A stretch of DNA of 15,668 nucleotides, taken from the NCBI GenBank assembly GCA_900321365.1, contig ONVT01000025.1, positions 1 to 15,668 of the forward strand. The letters are read 5' to 3'. Below are positions 7,232-13,350 of this stretch, one piece after another. Source of the stretch: an uncultured Eubacteriales bacterium (GTDB lineage Bacteria > Bacillota_A > Clostridia > Lachnospirales > Lachnospiraceae). Position 1 is the stretch's first letter; each line of letters opens with the position of its first letter. Both the position numbers and the translations under genes were made by a program. The notes under the pieces were generated by a model. That model had not been told where the DNA came from, did no database searches, and saw only the letters and a list, made by a program, of their open reading frames with translations.

Positions 7232-8749
7232 ATGAACTACAGAAAAGAAGTATGCCCCTGCCGGAAGTCCCGTGGCCTGACTGGCGCCTCGATCCTGCGC
7301 CGGGTCGCGCTTATCATGCTGATGCTGGTCATGATCGGTGTTCTTTCGGGCTGCAGTTCGGGAAAGAATGCCTCGAAGCTCCGGTGGGTCACCTATTCGG
7401 ATGCCGGAGCGCCGCTGGATGCAAAGGAGGTCATCGACGCGGCGAATGCCGTCTCAAAGGAGAAAATCGGCCTGGAAGTCAGCCTGGAGTATCAGCCGGT
7501 TGAGAAGCTGAATCTTCTGATGGCTTCCGGAGAGTATTACGACATGGTATTCACAAGCTCCTGGGTGAACAATTTTGACAAGAACGCGGAGGCGGGGCTG
7601 TACTATGACATTACGGACCTGGTTCAGACCGAGACGCCGGCCCTCTATGAATCCATCGGAAAGTACTGGGACTGCGCGAAGATCAACGGGAGGATCATGG
7701 GGATCCCCATCCTGAAGGACATGGGCGCGGAGGATATGTTCCGTCTCAACTCAGACTACTATGAGGGAGAGAAGGGCATGGAGATCCCGGAGCGCATGGA
7801 CGGGATGGAAGCGGTGGAGCCTTATCTGAAAGCGTATAAGGAAGACTATCCGGACAAATACCCGCTGGCGATGGATAAGGCAGGCCCCGCCGGATACATG
7901 AATTTTGTGGAGAAGATCGCGGGCGGAATCATCGTGATTCCGTATGAACAGGACACGGAGATTCCGCAGGCCATGGCGCTCTGGGACTGTGAGCAGGTGA
8001 TGAACCGGTTCCGTACGCTTCACAGATGGTACGAGGCGGGCTATATCCATCCGGACGCGGCTACCATCGATTCCACCACTTCCGACAAATCGATCCCGGT
8101 CCGGTTCGGCGTCGCGTGGAAAGGGTACATGGGTTACTCTGATCCGGAAGTCTGGGGATTCAATGTAAAAACCTCGACCTATGAAGGGCCGTTCCTCTCC
8201 AGGCAGAGCGAGCAGGGCGCCATGATCGGCATATGCGCGGCGTGCAGCGAGGAGAGGGTGATCGAATGCCTGAAATACATCGAGCTGCTGAGCACGGACC
8301 GGAAATTCCGGGACATCCTGGCCTACGGCATCGAGGGAAAGCATTTTAACTATCTGGAGAACGGGACGGTTCTTACGACCCAGACCGGTATTGACCGGTA
8401 TCCGGTCAGCCTGTATCAGACCGGCTCTGTCGTGAATGCGTCAGTGGCTTCCATCAGCGAAGACATCCTTGCAGATCCGGATCAGTGGAAAAAGGTATTC
8501 GAAGAATATGACACGGAGGGCATCTACAGCCAGACCCATGGGTTTTACTATGATATCACCCGGAAGGAAGACATCATCACGGCCCTGCAGGCGATCTACA
8601 GCGATTACTCGACAGAACTGCGCACCGGCACCAGCGATCCGGATAAAGTGATGCCGGAGATGCGCAGACGGATGGAGGCGGCCGGCTTTGATGAGCTGCT
8701 GGAGGACGTGCAGAGCCAGATGAATGAGTGGTTCGCAACGGGACACTGA
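7232..8749 (+). CDS. Extracellular sugar-binding lipoprotein (LplA-like, DUF3502-type C-terminus)
   Basis: A 505-residue binding protein of the sugar importer. The N-terminus has an unusually long charged n-region (24 residues, with two Cys), a hydrophobic stretch 25-37, and a clear lipobox LSGC with Cys41 as the lipidated residue, so it is anchored to the outer face of the membrane. 'VTYSDAGAPLDAKEVIDAAN', 'LLMASGEYYDMVFTSSWVNN' and the end 'LLEDVQSQMNEWFATGH' fit the LplA/YtcQ group that carries a DUF3502 domain. Start ATG 7232 is 6 nt after the upstream permease stop, with AGGGG overlapping that stop. It is flanked by both permeases of the same importer. Its last 11 codons are repeated, diverged and in frame, immediately after the stop codon (8756-8788). 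The ligand is unknown. Confidence 0.92.
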   Translation: MNYRKEVCPCRKSRGLTGASILRRVALIMLMLVMIGVLSGCSSGKNASKLRWVTYSDAGAPLDAKEVIDAANAVSKEKIGLEVSLEYQPVEKLNLLMASGEYYDMVFTSSWVNNFDKNAEAGLYYDITDLVQTETPALYESIGKYWDCAKINGRIMGIPILKDMGAEDMFRLNSDYYEGEKGMEIPERMDGMEAVEPYLKAYKEDYPDKYPLAMDKAGPAGYMNFVEKIAGGIIVIPYEQDTEIPQAMALWDCEQVMNRFRTLHRWYEAGYIHPDAATIDSTTSDKSIPVRFGVAWKGYMGYSDPEVWGFNVKTSTYEGPFLSRQSEQGAMIGICAACSEERVIECLKYIELLSTDRKFRDILAYGIEGKHFNYLENGTVLTTQTGIDRYPVSLYQTGSVVNASVASISEDILADPDQWKKVFEEYDTEGIYSQTHGFYYDITRKEDIITALQAIYSDYSTELRTGTSDPDKVMPEMRRRMEAAGFDELLEDVQSQMNEWFATGH

Positions 8750-8788
8750 GTTCGTCAGATGAATATGTGGTTCGCTGTGGTACATTGA
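8717..8788 (+). repeat. Diverged tandem duplication of the 3' end of the binding-protein gene
   Basis: Bases 8717-8749 (CAGATGAAT...TGA, encoding QMNEWFATGH-stop) recur at 8756-8788 (encoding QMNMWFAVVH-stop). By my count 26 of 33 positions agree. The offset is 39 nt, a multiple of three, so the second copy including its stop stays in the reading frame of the gene. It lies in the 115-nt gap before the LplB-like permease and is probably untranslated unless the first stop is read through. Confidence 0.7.
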
Positions 8789-8864
8789 TACCGGCAGATA
8801 TTTTCTTACAGGAACCGGGCTGACCATACGCCGGATAACTTGTGTTCAGAGGGGAGCGGCATCT

Positions 8865-9869
8865 GTGATGAAAAGAGAACATGACAGGAAACTTCACAAA
8901 ACCTGTCAGACAGAAAAATCTGGAAAGAAGACCTCAGGCAGGAGGGCAAAATGGCATAAGAGCAGCAGGGAACTGCTGTGGATGTCGCTTCCGGCGATCA
9001 TCTGGTATGTGATCTTCTGTTATCTGCCTCTGTTCGGCATCTTCTTTGCCTTCAAAAAGTTTACGCCCATACCGGGGGAATCTCTCCTGAAGAACCTGTT
9101 TGTCAACAGCCCGTGGGACGGACTGTCAAACTTTTCCTTCCTGATCAAGTCCTCCGAGATGTCCAGGATCCTGTTCAACACCCTGTTCTACAACGTGGTC
9201 TTTCTGGTTCTCGGGATTGTGATTCCCGTCATTCTCGCGGTATTTCTTGTGGAACTCCACAGCAGGTTCTTCTCAGGGCTTGTGCAGATGGTGATGATCC
9301 TCCCGTATTTCCTGTCCTGGGTTATCGTGGGATATTGTCTCTACGGTTTTCTCGCCACGGATGAGGGACAGGTGAATCATATTCTGAGGATGTTTGGGGC
9401 GTCCGCCATACAGTGGTATCAGTCTCCCGGATACTGGCGCGTGATCCTCATCCTTGTAGAGATCTGGAAAACGACCGGTTACGCGATGGTGATCTATGTG
9501 TGCGCGATTACGGCGATTGACCGCTCGCTGTATGAGGGGGCGAAGCTGGACGGCGCCACATTCTGGCAGCGCGTGCGCTATGTCACGCTGCCCATGCTCC
9601 GGCCGACCATTGCCACGATCTTCATATTGAGAACCGGCAGCATTCTGGCATCGGACTTCGGCCTGTTTTACCAGGTTCCCATGGATTCCAATTCTCTTCA
9701 GCCGGTGACGCAGACGCTGGACGTGTATGTATATAAGGCGCTGATGACGCAGGCGAACTTCAGCTATTCCGCTGCGGCTTCCTTCCTGCAGAATGTGGTC
9801 GGATGCGTGCTCCTCGTGATCGCGAACGCGGTGATCAGGAAGCTTGACGAGGACAGCAGTCTGATGTGA
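8865..9869 (+). CDS. CUT1-type carbohydrate ABC transporter permease, LplB/YteP-like
   Basis: A 334-residue permease with a basic cytoplasmic tail (residues 1-35) and six predicted membrane segments. 'SLPAIIWYVIFCYLPLFGIF' followed by 'FAFKKFTPIPG' is the typical opening of the LplB/YteP branch. The ATPase-coupling loop is EGAKLDGATFWQRVRYVTLP (about residues 223-242). It forms the second half of the membrane channel with the permease at 6266. No ATPase gene is present, as usual for CUT1 systems served by a shared MsmX-like ATPase. GTG 8865 (8 nt after GGGGAG) and ATG 8868 (11 nt) are both possible starts; I use the GTG because of spacing. No terminator is seen before metN. Confidence 0.92.
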   Translation: MMKREHDRKLHKTCQTEKSGKKTSGRRAKWHKSSRELLWMSLPAIIWYVIFCYLPLFGIFFAFKKFTPIPGESLLKNLFVNSPWDGLSNFSFLIKSSEMSRILFNTLFYNVVFLVLGIVIPVILAVFLVELHSRFFSGLVQMVMILPYFLSWVIVGYCLYGFLATDEGQVNHILRMFGASAIQWYQSPGYWRVILILVEIWKTTGYAMVIYVCAITAIDRSLYEGAKLDGATFWQRVRYVTLPMLRPTIATIFILRTGSILASDFGLFYQVPMDSNSLQPVTQTLDVYVYKALMTQANFSYSAAASFLQNVVGCVLLVIANAVIRKLDEDSSLM

Positions 9870-9876
9870 GATACCC

Positions 9877-9928
9877 TTGACTGGTTGCAGGAAAAGAAGT
9901 AACTTATAGAAACCCGGATATTGCCGGG
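9877..9928 (+). promoter_or_regulatory. Possible metN promoter and small leader hairpin
   Basis: TTGACT (9877-9882) with TAACTT (9900-9905) 17 nt downstream is a candidate promoter with a good -35 and a poor -10. CCCGG (9913-9917) and CCGGG (9924-9928) form a small hairpin just before the purine-rich ribosome binding site. The 78-nt gap is too short for a SAM (S-box) riboswitch, and none is seen. Confidence 0.3.
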
Positions 9929-9947
9929 CAGAAGGGAAGAAGATCCT

Positions 9948-10970
9948 ATGAGTGAAATTGAAGTCAGACATTTATCGAAGACATTCACGCAGAAAGACCT
10001 GACGGTCGATGCGCTGAGCGACATCAACATCAAGATTGAGAAGGGCGACATCTACGGAATCATCGGCATGTCCGGCGCCGGAAAGTCAACACTTGTCCGC
10101 TGCCTGAATTACCTGGAGAGACCGACGGATGGCCAGGTCATCGTCCGCGGGCAGGAGATGGGGGCGCTCAGTGAGAAGGAGCTCAGACAGGCCCGGATGA
10201 AGATCGCGATGATCTTCCAGTCGTTCAACCTGCTCCAGCAGAAGAATTCCATCGACAACATCTCATTTCCGTTGAGGATACAGGGAAAGTCGAAGAAGGA
10301 GGCCCGGGTGCGGGCGAAGGAACTGCTTGGAACGGTCGGACTGGCTGACAAGGCGAAGAGCTATCCCAGCCAGCTGTCAGGCGGACAGCAGCAGAGAGTG
10401 GCCATCGCAAGGGCGCTTGCCTGCGATCCGGACATTCTTCTGTGCGATGAGGCGACCAGTGCGCTGGACCCGCAGACAACCGAACAGATCCTGCAGCTGA
10501 TCCGGGAGATCAATGAATCACTGGGTCTTACGATCGTGATCATCACCCACCAGATGTCTGTGATCCAGAAGATCTGTAATAAGGTCGCGATCATAGAGAA
10601 CGGGCATCTTGTTGAGGAGGGAATGGTGGCCGATATATTCGCCCATCCGAAGTCCCGCGCTGCGAAGGAACTGATCCTGCGCGATGCACACAGTGATTCC
10701 CATCCGCTGATGGATCCGATCGATGAGATTACCGAAGGGACGAAGATCCGTATCGTCTTCACCGCTAATTCCGCCTTTGAGCCGGTTGTTTCCAACATGA
10801 TCCTCAAGTTTGGCCAGCCGGTGAATATCCTGAAGGCGAATACGAAAAACGTCGGCGGTGTAGCGAAGGGTGACATGATTTTGCAGCTTCCCGTTGACCG
10901 GGAGACACGTCTGCAGATGGAAGATTATCTGAAGGAAAGAGGACTTGAGGTTGAGGAGGTGACGAACTGA
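9948..10970 (+). CDS. metN: Methionine ABC transporter ATP-binding protein
   Basis: A 340-residue ATPase that drives methionine import by the MetNIQ complex. The Walker A motif is GMSGAGKST (residues 40-48), the signature is LSGGQQQR (143-150), and Walker B is ILLCDE (163-168) followed by ATSALD. Residues about 265-340 form the NIL/ACT-like regulatory domain ('KIRIVFTANSAFEPVVSNMI'), in which methionine inhibits the transporter; this domain separates MetN from other ABC ATPases. A TTG at 9921 could extend the frame, but the ATG at 9948 follows a GAAGGGAAGAAG purine stretch and gives the usual N-terminus MSEIEVRHLSK, so it is preferred. Its stop overlaps the metI start (TGATG), implying translational coupling. 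Confidence 0.96.
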   Translation: MSEIEVRHLSKTFTQKDLTVDALSDINIKIEKGDIYGIIGMSGAGKSTLVRCLNYLERPTDGQVIVRGQEMGALSEKELRQARMKIAMIFQSFNLLQQKNSIDNISFPLRIQGKSKKEARVRAKELLGTVGLADKAKSYPSQLSGGQQQRVAIARALACDPDILLCDEATSALDPQTTEQILQLIREINESLGLTIVIITHQMSVIQKICNKVAIIENGHLVEEGMVADIFAHPKSRAAKELILRDAHSDSHPLMDPIDEITEGTKIRIVFTANSAFEPVVSNMILKFGQPVNILKANTKNVGGVAKGDMILQLPVDRETRLQMEDYLKERGLEVEEVTN

Positions 10971-11626
10971 TGGACAGCAAGACAGTAATGCTGCTCTTGA
11001 ACGGTTTGGTCGAGACCGTATATATGACGCTGGTGTCCACGGCGCTCGGATACCTGATCGGACTTCCGATCGGAATCCTCCTGACCGTGACGGACAAGGA
11101 AGGAATCCACCCGAACGCGCTGGTCTACCGTATCATGGATGTGATCATCAACATCATGCGAAGCATTCCGTTCCTGATCCTCCTGATCCTGCTCATCCCG
11201 TTTACCAGGTTCCTGGTGGGAAAGAGCTACGGAACCACGGCCACCATCGTTCCGCTGGTGGTGTCGGCAGCGCCCTATATCGCGCGTATGGTGGAGTCCT
11301 CCCTGAAGGAGGTCGACAGCGGCGTGATTGAGGCGGCACGCTCCATGGGAGCGAGCAACCCGGCGATCGTGTTCCGTGTCCTTCTGGTAGAGGCAAAGAC
11401 ATCTCTGATTACCGGCGCGACCATCACGCTCGGCACGATCCTCGGATACTCCGCCATGGCGGGTACCGTTGCCGGAGGCGGACTTGGCGACATCGCGATC
11501 CAGTATGGATATTACCGCTGGAAGACTGACATCATGCTGATTACCGTCGCAATCCTGGTCGTCCTGTTCCAGATCTTCCAGATGGTCGGAATGAAAATCG
11601 CGAGCGCGCTGGATCATAGAAAATAG
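10970..11626 (+). CDS. metI: Methionine ABC transporter permease
   Basis: A 218-residue permease of normal MetI length with five predicted membrane segments, starting with 'LLNGLVETVYMTLVSTALGY'. The coupling loop is EAARSMGASNPAIVFRVLLV (about residues 120-139). 'GYSAMAGTVAGGGLGDIAIQ' near the C-terminus is a hallmark of the MetI family. The ATG overlaps the last base of metN, so the two are co-translated. The expected third gene, metQ, is not next in line but lies on the other strand beyond a terminator. Confidence 0.96.
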   Translation: MDSKTVMLLLNGLVETVYMTLVSTALGYLIGLPIGILLTVTDKEGIHPNALVYRIMDVIINIMRSIPFLILLILLIPFTRFLVGKSYGTTATIVPLVVSAAPYIARMVESSLKEVDSGVIEAARSMGASNPAIVFRVLLVEAKTSLITGATITLGTILGYSAMAGTVAGGGLGDIAIQYGYYRWKTDIMLITVAILVVLFQIFQMVGMKIASALDHRK

Positions 11627-11815
11627 AAGATTTGCGACAGGTCCTGAGACCTGAGGCAAAAAAGGAGGGAGAAGCTTTCCGCTTCTCCCTCCTCTGTTGC
11701 AATATGCAAACGAAGAACACGCCGGTGTTTTGCTTTTCTGCACACCATATTTGTGGCCCGAAGCCAGTCTTTCAAGGCGCTGGCTTCAGGAGGCAGATCC
11801 CCGGCTTTACACAGT
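11627..11815. other. Convergent intergenic region between metI and metQ
   Basis: No gene is supported here. Besides the terminator it contains three more dyads: CAGGTC/GACCTG (11638-11653); AACAC/GTGTT (11716-11729), followed on the plus strand by TTGCTTTTC and possibly a weak metI terminator; and GAAGCCAG/CTGGCTTC (11760-11787), which lies in the 3' UTR of metQ. Confidence 0.5.
11658..11693 (-). terminator. Strong intrinsic terminator for metQ, possibly bidirectional
   Basis: A perfect 13-bp inverted repeat, AGGAGGGAGAAGC (11663-11675) and GCTTCTCCCTCCT (11681-11693), has a 5-nt loop. Read on the minus strand it is followed by a run of six T (complement of A 11658-11663), the classic intrinsic terminator for metQ. 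Read on the plus strand the stem follows metI by 36 nt but lacks a T run, so termination of metNI would be weaker. Confidence 0.85.
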
Positions 11816-12661
11816 TTACTCTGCTTCGGTCTCAGCCGCGGCAACCTCGCCGTCGAAAGGAACAACCGCTCCGGAATATTCTTCGTTGATGAATTCAACG
11901 ATCTCGTCGCTCTTGAGAACCTCAACCAGAGCCTGGATCTTCGGATCGTCCTCATTTCCTTCCTTGACCGCGATGACATTCACATACTGCTGGATCGCGT
12001 CGGAATCCGCTGCCTCAACCGCAAGGGCGTCGGTTCCCGCGTTCAGGCCGGCTTCCAGAGCGTAGTTTCCGTTCAGGACCACGAAGGAAACCTCATCGAT
12101 GTGGCGGGCGACCTGCGCTGCCTCAAACGGCTCGATATCAAGGTTGTAGGGATTGTCGGTGATATCCTCCGGGGTCGCGGTGATTCCGGCTTCCGGATCA
12201 AGGGTGATCAGTCCCTGGGCCTCGAGCAGAAGAAGAGCTCTCGCCTCGTTGGTGGTGTCATTCGGAACGCCGATGGTGTCGCCGTCTTCCACGTCGTCCA
12301 GGCTTTCCTTCTGGCCTGCATAGATTCCGAAGGGCTCATAGTGGATCTCACCGGCGTCTACCAGATGGGTGCCCTGCTCCTCATTGAAAGAATTCAGATA
12401 ATTGATGTGCTGGAAATAGTTCGCGTCCATCTCGCCGGACTCGACAACATTGTTCGGGAGAACATAATCCGCAAAGACCTCGATCTCAAGATCATAGCCC
12501 AATTCCTCAAGCAGCGGCTTCGCCTCTTCCAGGATCTCCGCGTGCGGGTTCGCCGTAGCGGCAACTGTGATTGTCTCAAGGTCATCCGCGAAAGCGCACA
12601 TCGGCAGCGTGCCAAGAACGAACGCACCTGTGAGCAGAGCTGCAATAACCTGTTTCTTCAT
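11816..12661 (-). CDS. metQ: Methionine-binding protein of the MetNIQ importer
   Basis: A 281-residue MetQ/NlpA family binding protein. The mature part begins 'ITVAATANPHAEILEEAKPL', the family's usual opening, and continues with 'FADYVLPNNVV', 'DANYFQHINYL' and 'GDTIGVPNDTTNEARALLLL', all expected MetQ blocks. The signal sequence (residues 1-25) is odd. Its only Cys is in LPMC (19-22), a poor lipobox with Met at -1 and Pro at -2, whereas A-F-A (23-25) followed by DD is a good type I signal peptidase site. MetQ proteins are normally lipoproteins, so this one may be released or anchored differently. The end is acidic and Ala-rich (GEVAAAETEAE). The start at 12661 is preceded by AAGGAGGAGG. The gene faces metN-metI rather than following them. 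Confidence 0.94.
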   Translation of the reverse strand: MKKQVIAALLTGAFVLGTLPMCAFADDLETITVAATANPHAEILEEAKPLLEELGYDLEIEVFADYVLPNNVVESGEMDANYFQHINYLNSFNEEQGTHLVDAGEIHYEPFGIYAGQKESLDDVEDGDTIGVPNDTTNEARALLLLEAQGLITLDPEAGITATPEDITDNPYNLDIEPFEAAQVARHIDEVSFVVLNGNYALEAGLNAGTDALAVEAADSDAIQQYVNVIAVKEGNEDDPKIQALVEVLKSDEIVEFINEEYSGAVVPFDGEVAAAETEAE

Positions 12662-12683
12662 AACTTTCCTCCTCCTTATTCAT

Positions 12684-12708
12684 GGCCTGTGATGAAATCC
12701 CGCAGGCC
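12684..12708 (-). repeat. Hairpin in the metQ leader
   Basis: GGCCTG (12684-12689) and CAGGCC (12703-12708) pair around a 13-nt loop between the predicted metQ start of transcription and its ribosome binding site. It is too small to be an S-box or other known methionine riboswitch and has no T run. Confidence 0.35.
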
Positions 12709-12728
12709 GGATCTTTAATAACGGAATG

Positions 12729-12758
12729 ATGATATCACAACCGACTGGAAAAGGACAA
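12729..12758 (-). promoter_or_regulatory. Predicted metQ promoter
   Basis: On the minus strand, TTGTCC (complement of 12753-12758) and TATCAT (complement of 12729-12734) are separated by 18 nt. Transcription would start near 12722, about 60 nt before the metQ ATG. This supports metQ being transcribed independently of metNI. Confidence 0.55.
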
Positions 12759-12768
12759 TACAGGAAAA

Positions 12769-12797
12769 CTATAATCTGTTATAGGTTTGATCTATAA
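12769..12797. promoter_or_regulatory. Palindromic operator candidate upstream of metQ
   Basis: CTATAA-TCTG-TTATAG (12769-12784) is a perfect palindrome with 6-bp arms, and a third CTATAA half-site lies at 12792-12797. The palindrome ends 11 bp upstream of the metQ -35 box, a position typical for an activator. It lies between the divergent metQ and desulfoferrodoxin promoters. The protein that binds it is unknown. Confidence 0.45.
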
Positions 12798-12844
12798 CGG
12801 AATATGTATCTTATGTGTATTCGCCGCGTACAGGGGGGATCTCA

Positions 12845-12873
12845 TTGCGGCCCTCGTTCGCACATGCTATGAT
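12845..12873 (+). promoter_or_regulatory. Predicted promoter for the desulfoferrodoxin gene
   Basis: TTGCGG (12845-12850), a 17-nt spacer and TATGAT (12868-12873), with an extended TG two bases before the -10, form a good sigma-A promoter. It is about 50 nt upstream of the gene's start. Confidence 0.6.
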
Positions 12874-12930
12874 ACAGAATAGATACCTGACCAGGCGATG
12901 CATACAGCATCAGTCAGAAAGGAGGCTCAT

Positions 12931-13299
12931 ATGAAGTTTTATATCTGTAAAGGCTGCGGAAAGATCGTCGGGATGATCAGACCGTCCAAGTGTCCCACGA
13001 AATGCTGCGGAGAACCGATGGAGGAGATGGTCCCCAATACCACCGACGCGGCGACGGAGAAGCATGTTCCTGTCGTTGAGGTGAATGGAAGAGACGTGAC
13101 AGTGACCGTCGGCTCTGTGGACCATCCGATGCTGGAGGAGCACTTTATCATGTGGATTGCCCTTGAGACAAAGGAGGGAGCCCAGAGGAAAGAGCTGAAA
13201 CCCGGACAGGCTCCGAGAGCGCATTTTGCCCTTGCTCAGGGAGATGAAGTCGTTGCGGCGTACGAGTACTGCAATCTTCACGGACTTTGGAAGAAATGA
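12931..13299 (+). CDS. dfx: Desulfoferrodoxin (two-iron superoxide reductase)
   Basis: A 122-residue cytoplasmic protein that reduces superoxide to hydrogen peroxide without making oxygen, a defence typical of anaerobes. Residues 1-36 form the desulforedoxin domain with Cys6, Cys9, Cys25 and Cys26, matching the C-x2-C-x15-CC spacing of the Fe(SCys)4 centre. The catalytic domain keeps all ligands of the second iron: His45 in EKHVP, His65 and His71 in DHPMLEEH, then Cys114 and His117 in CNLHG. Glu43-Lys44 correspond to the conserved Glu-Lys pair near the active site. An in-frame ATG exists at 12898, but AAAGGAGG lies 5 nt before the ATG at 12931, which gives the normal family start. The electron donor (rubredoxin or similar) is not in the window. 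It diverges from metQ. Confidence 0.96.
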   Translation: MKFYICKGCGKIVGMIRPSKCPTKCCGEPMEEMVPNTTDAATEKHVPVVEVNGRDVTVTVGSVDHPMLEEHFIMWIALETKEGAQRKELKPGQAPRAHFALAQGDEVVAAYEYCNLHGLWKK

Positions 13300-13350
13300 G
13301 CCGGCGAAGAACTGCAGATGACAGTGAGTTTTGATCGCGGGAATAAACGG

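Noticed and set aside
9870..9947. Possible SAM (S-box) riboswitch before metN
   Set aside because: The gap is only 78 nt and shows only one 5-bp hairpin; the multi-helix core is absent.
11753..12718. 321-codon open frame on the plus strand opposite metQ
   Set aside because: It is the antisense shadow of metQ; the metQ translation matches the family end to end.
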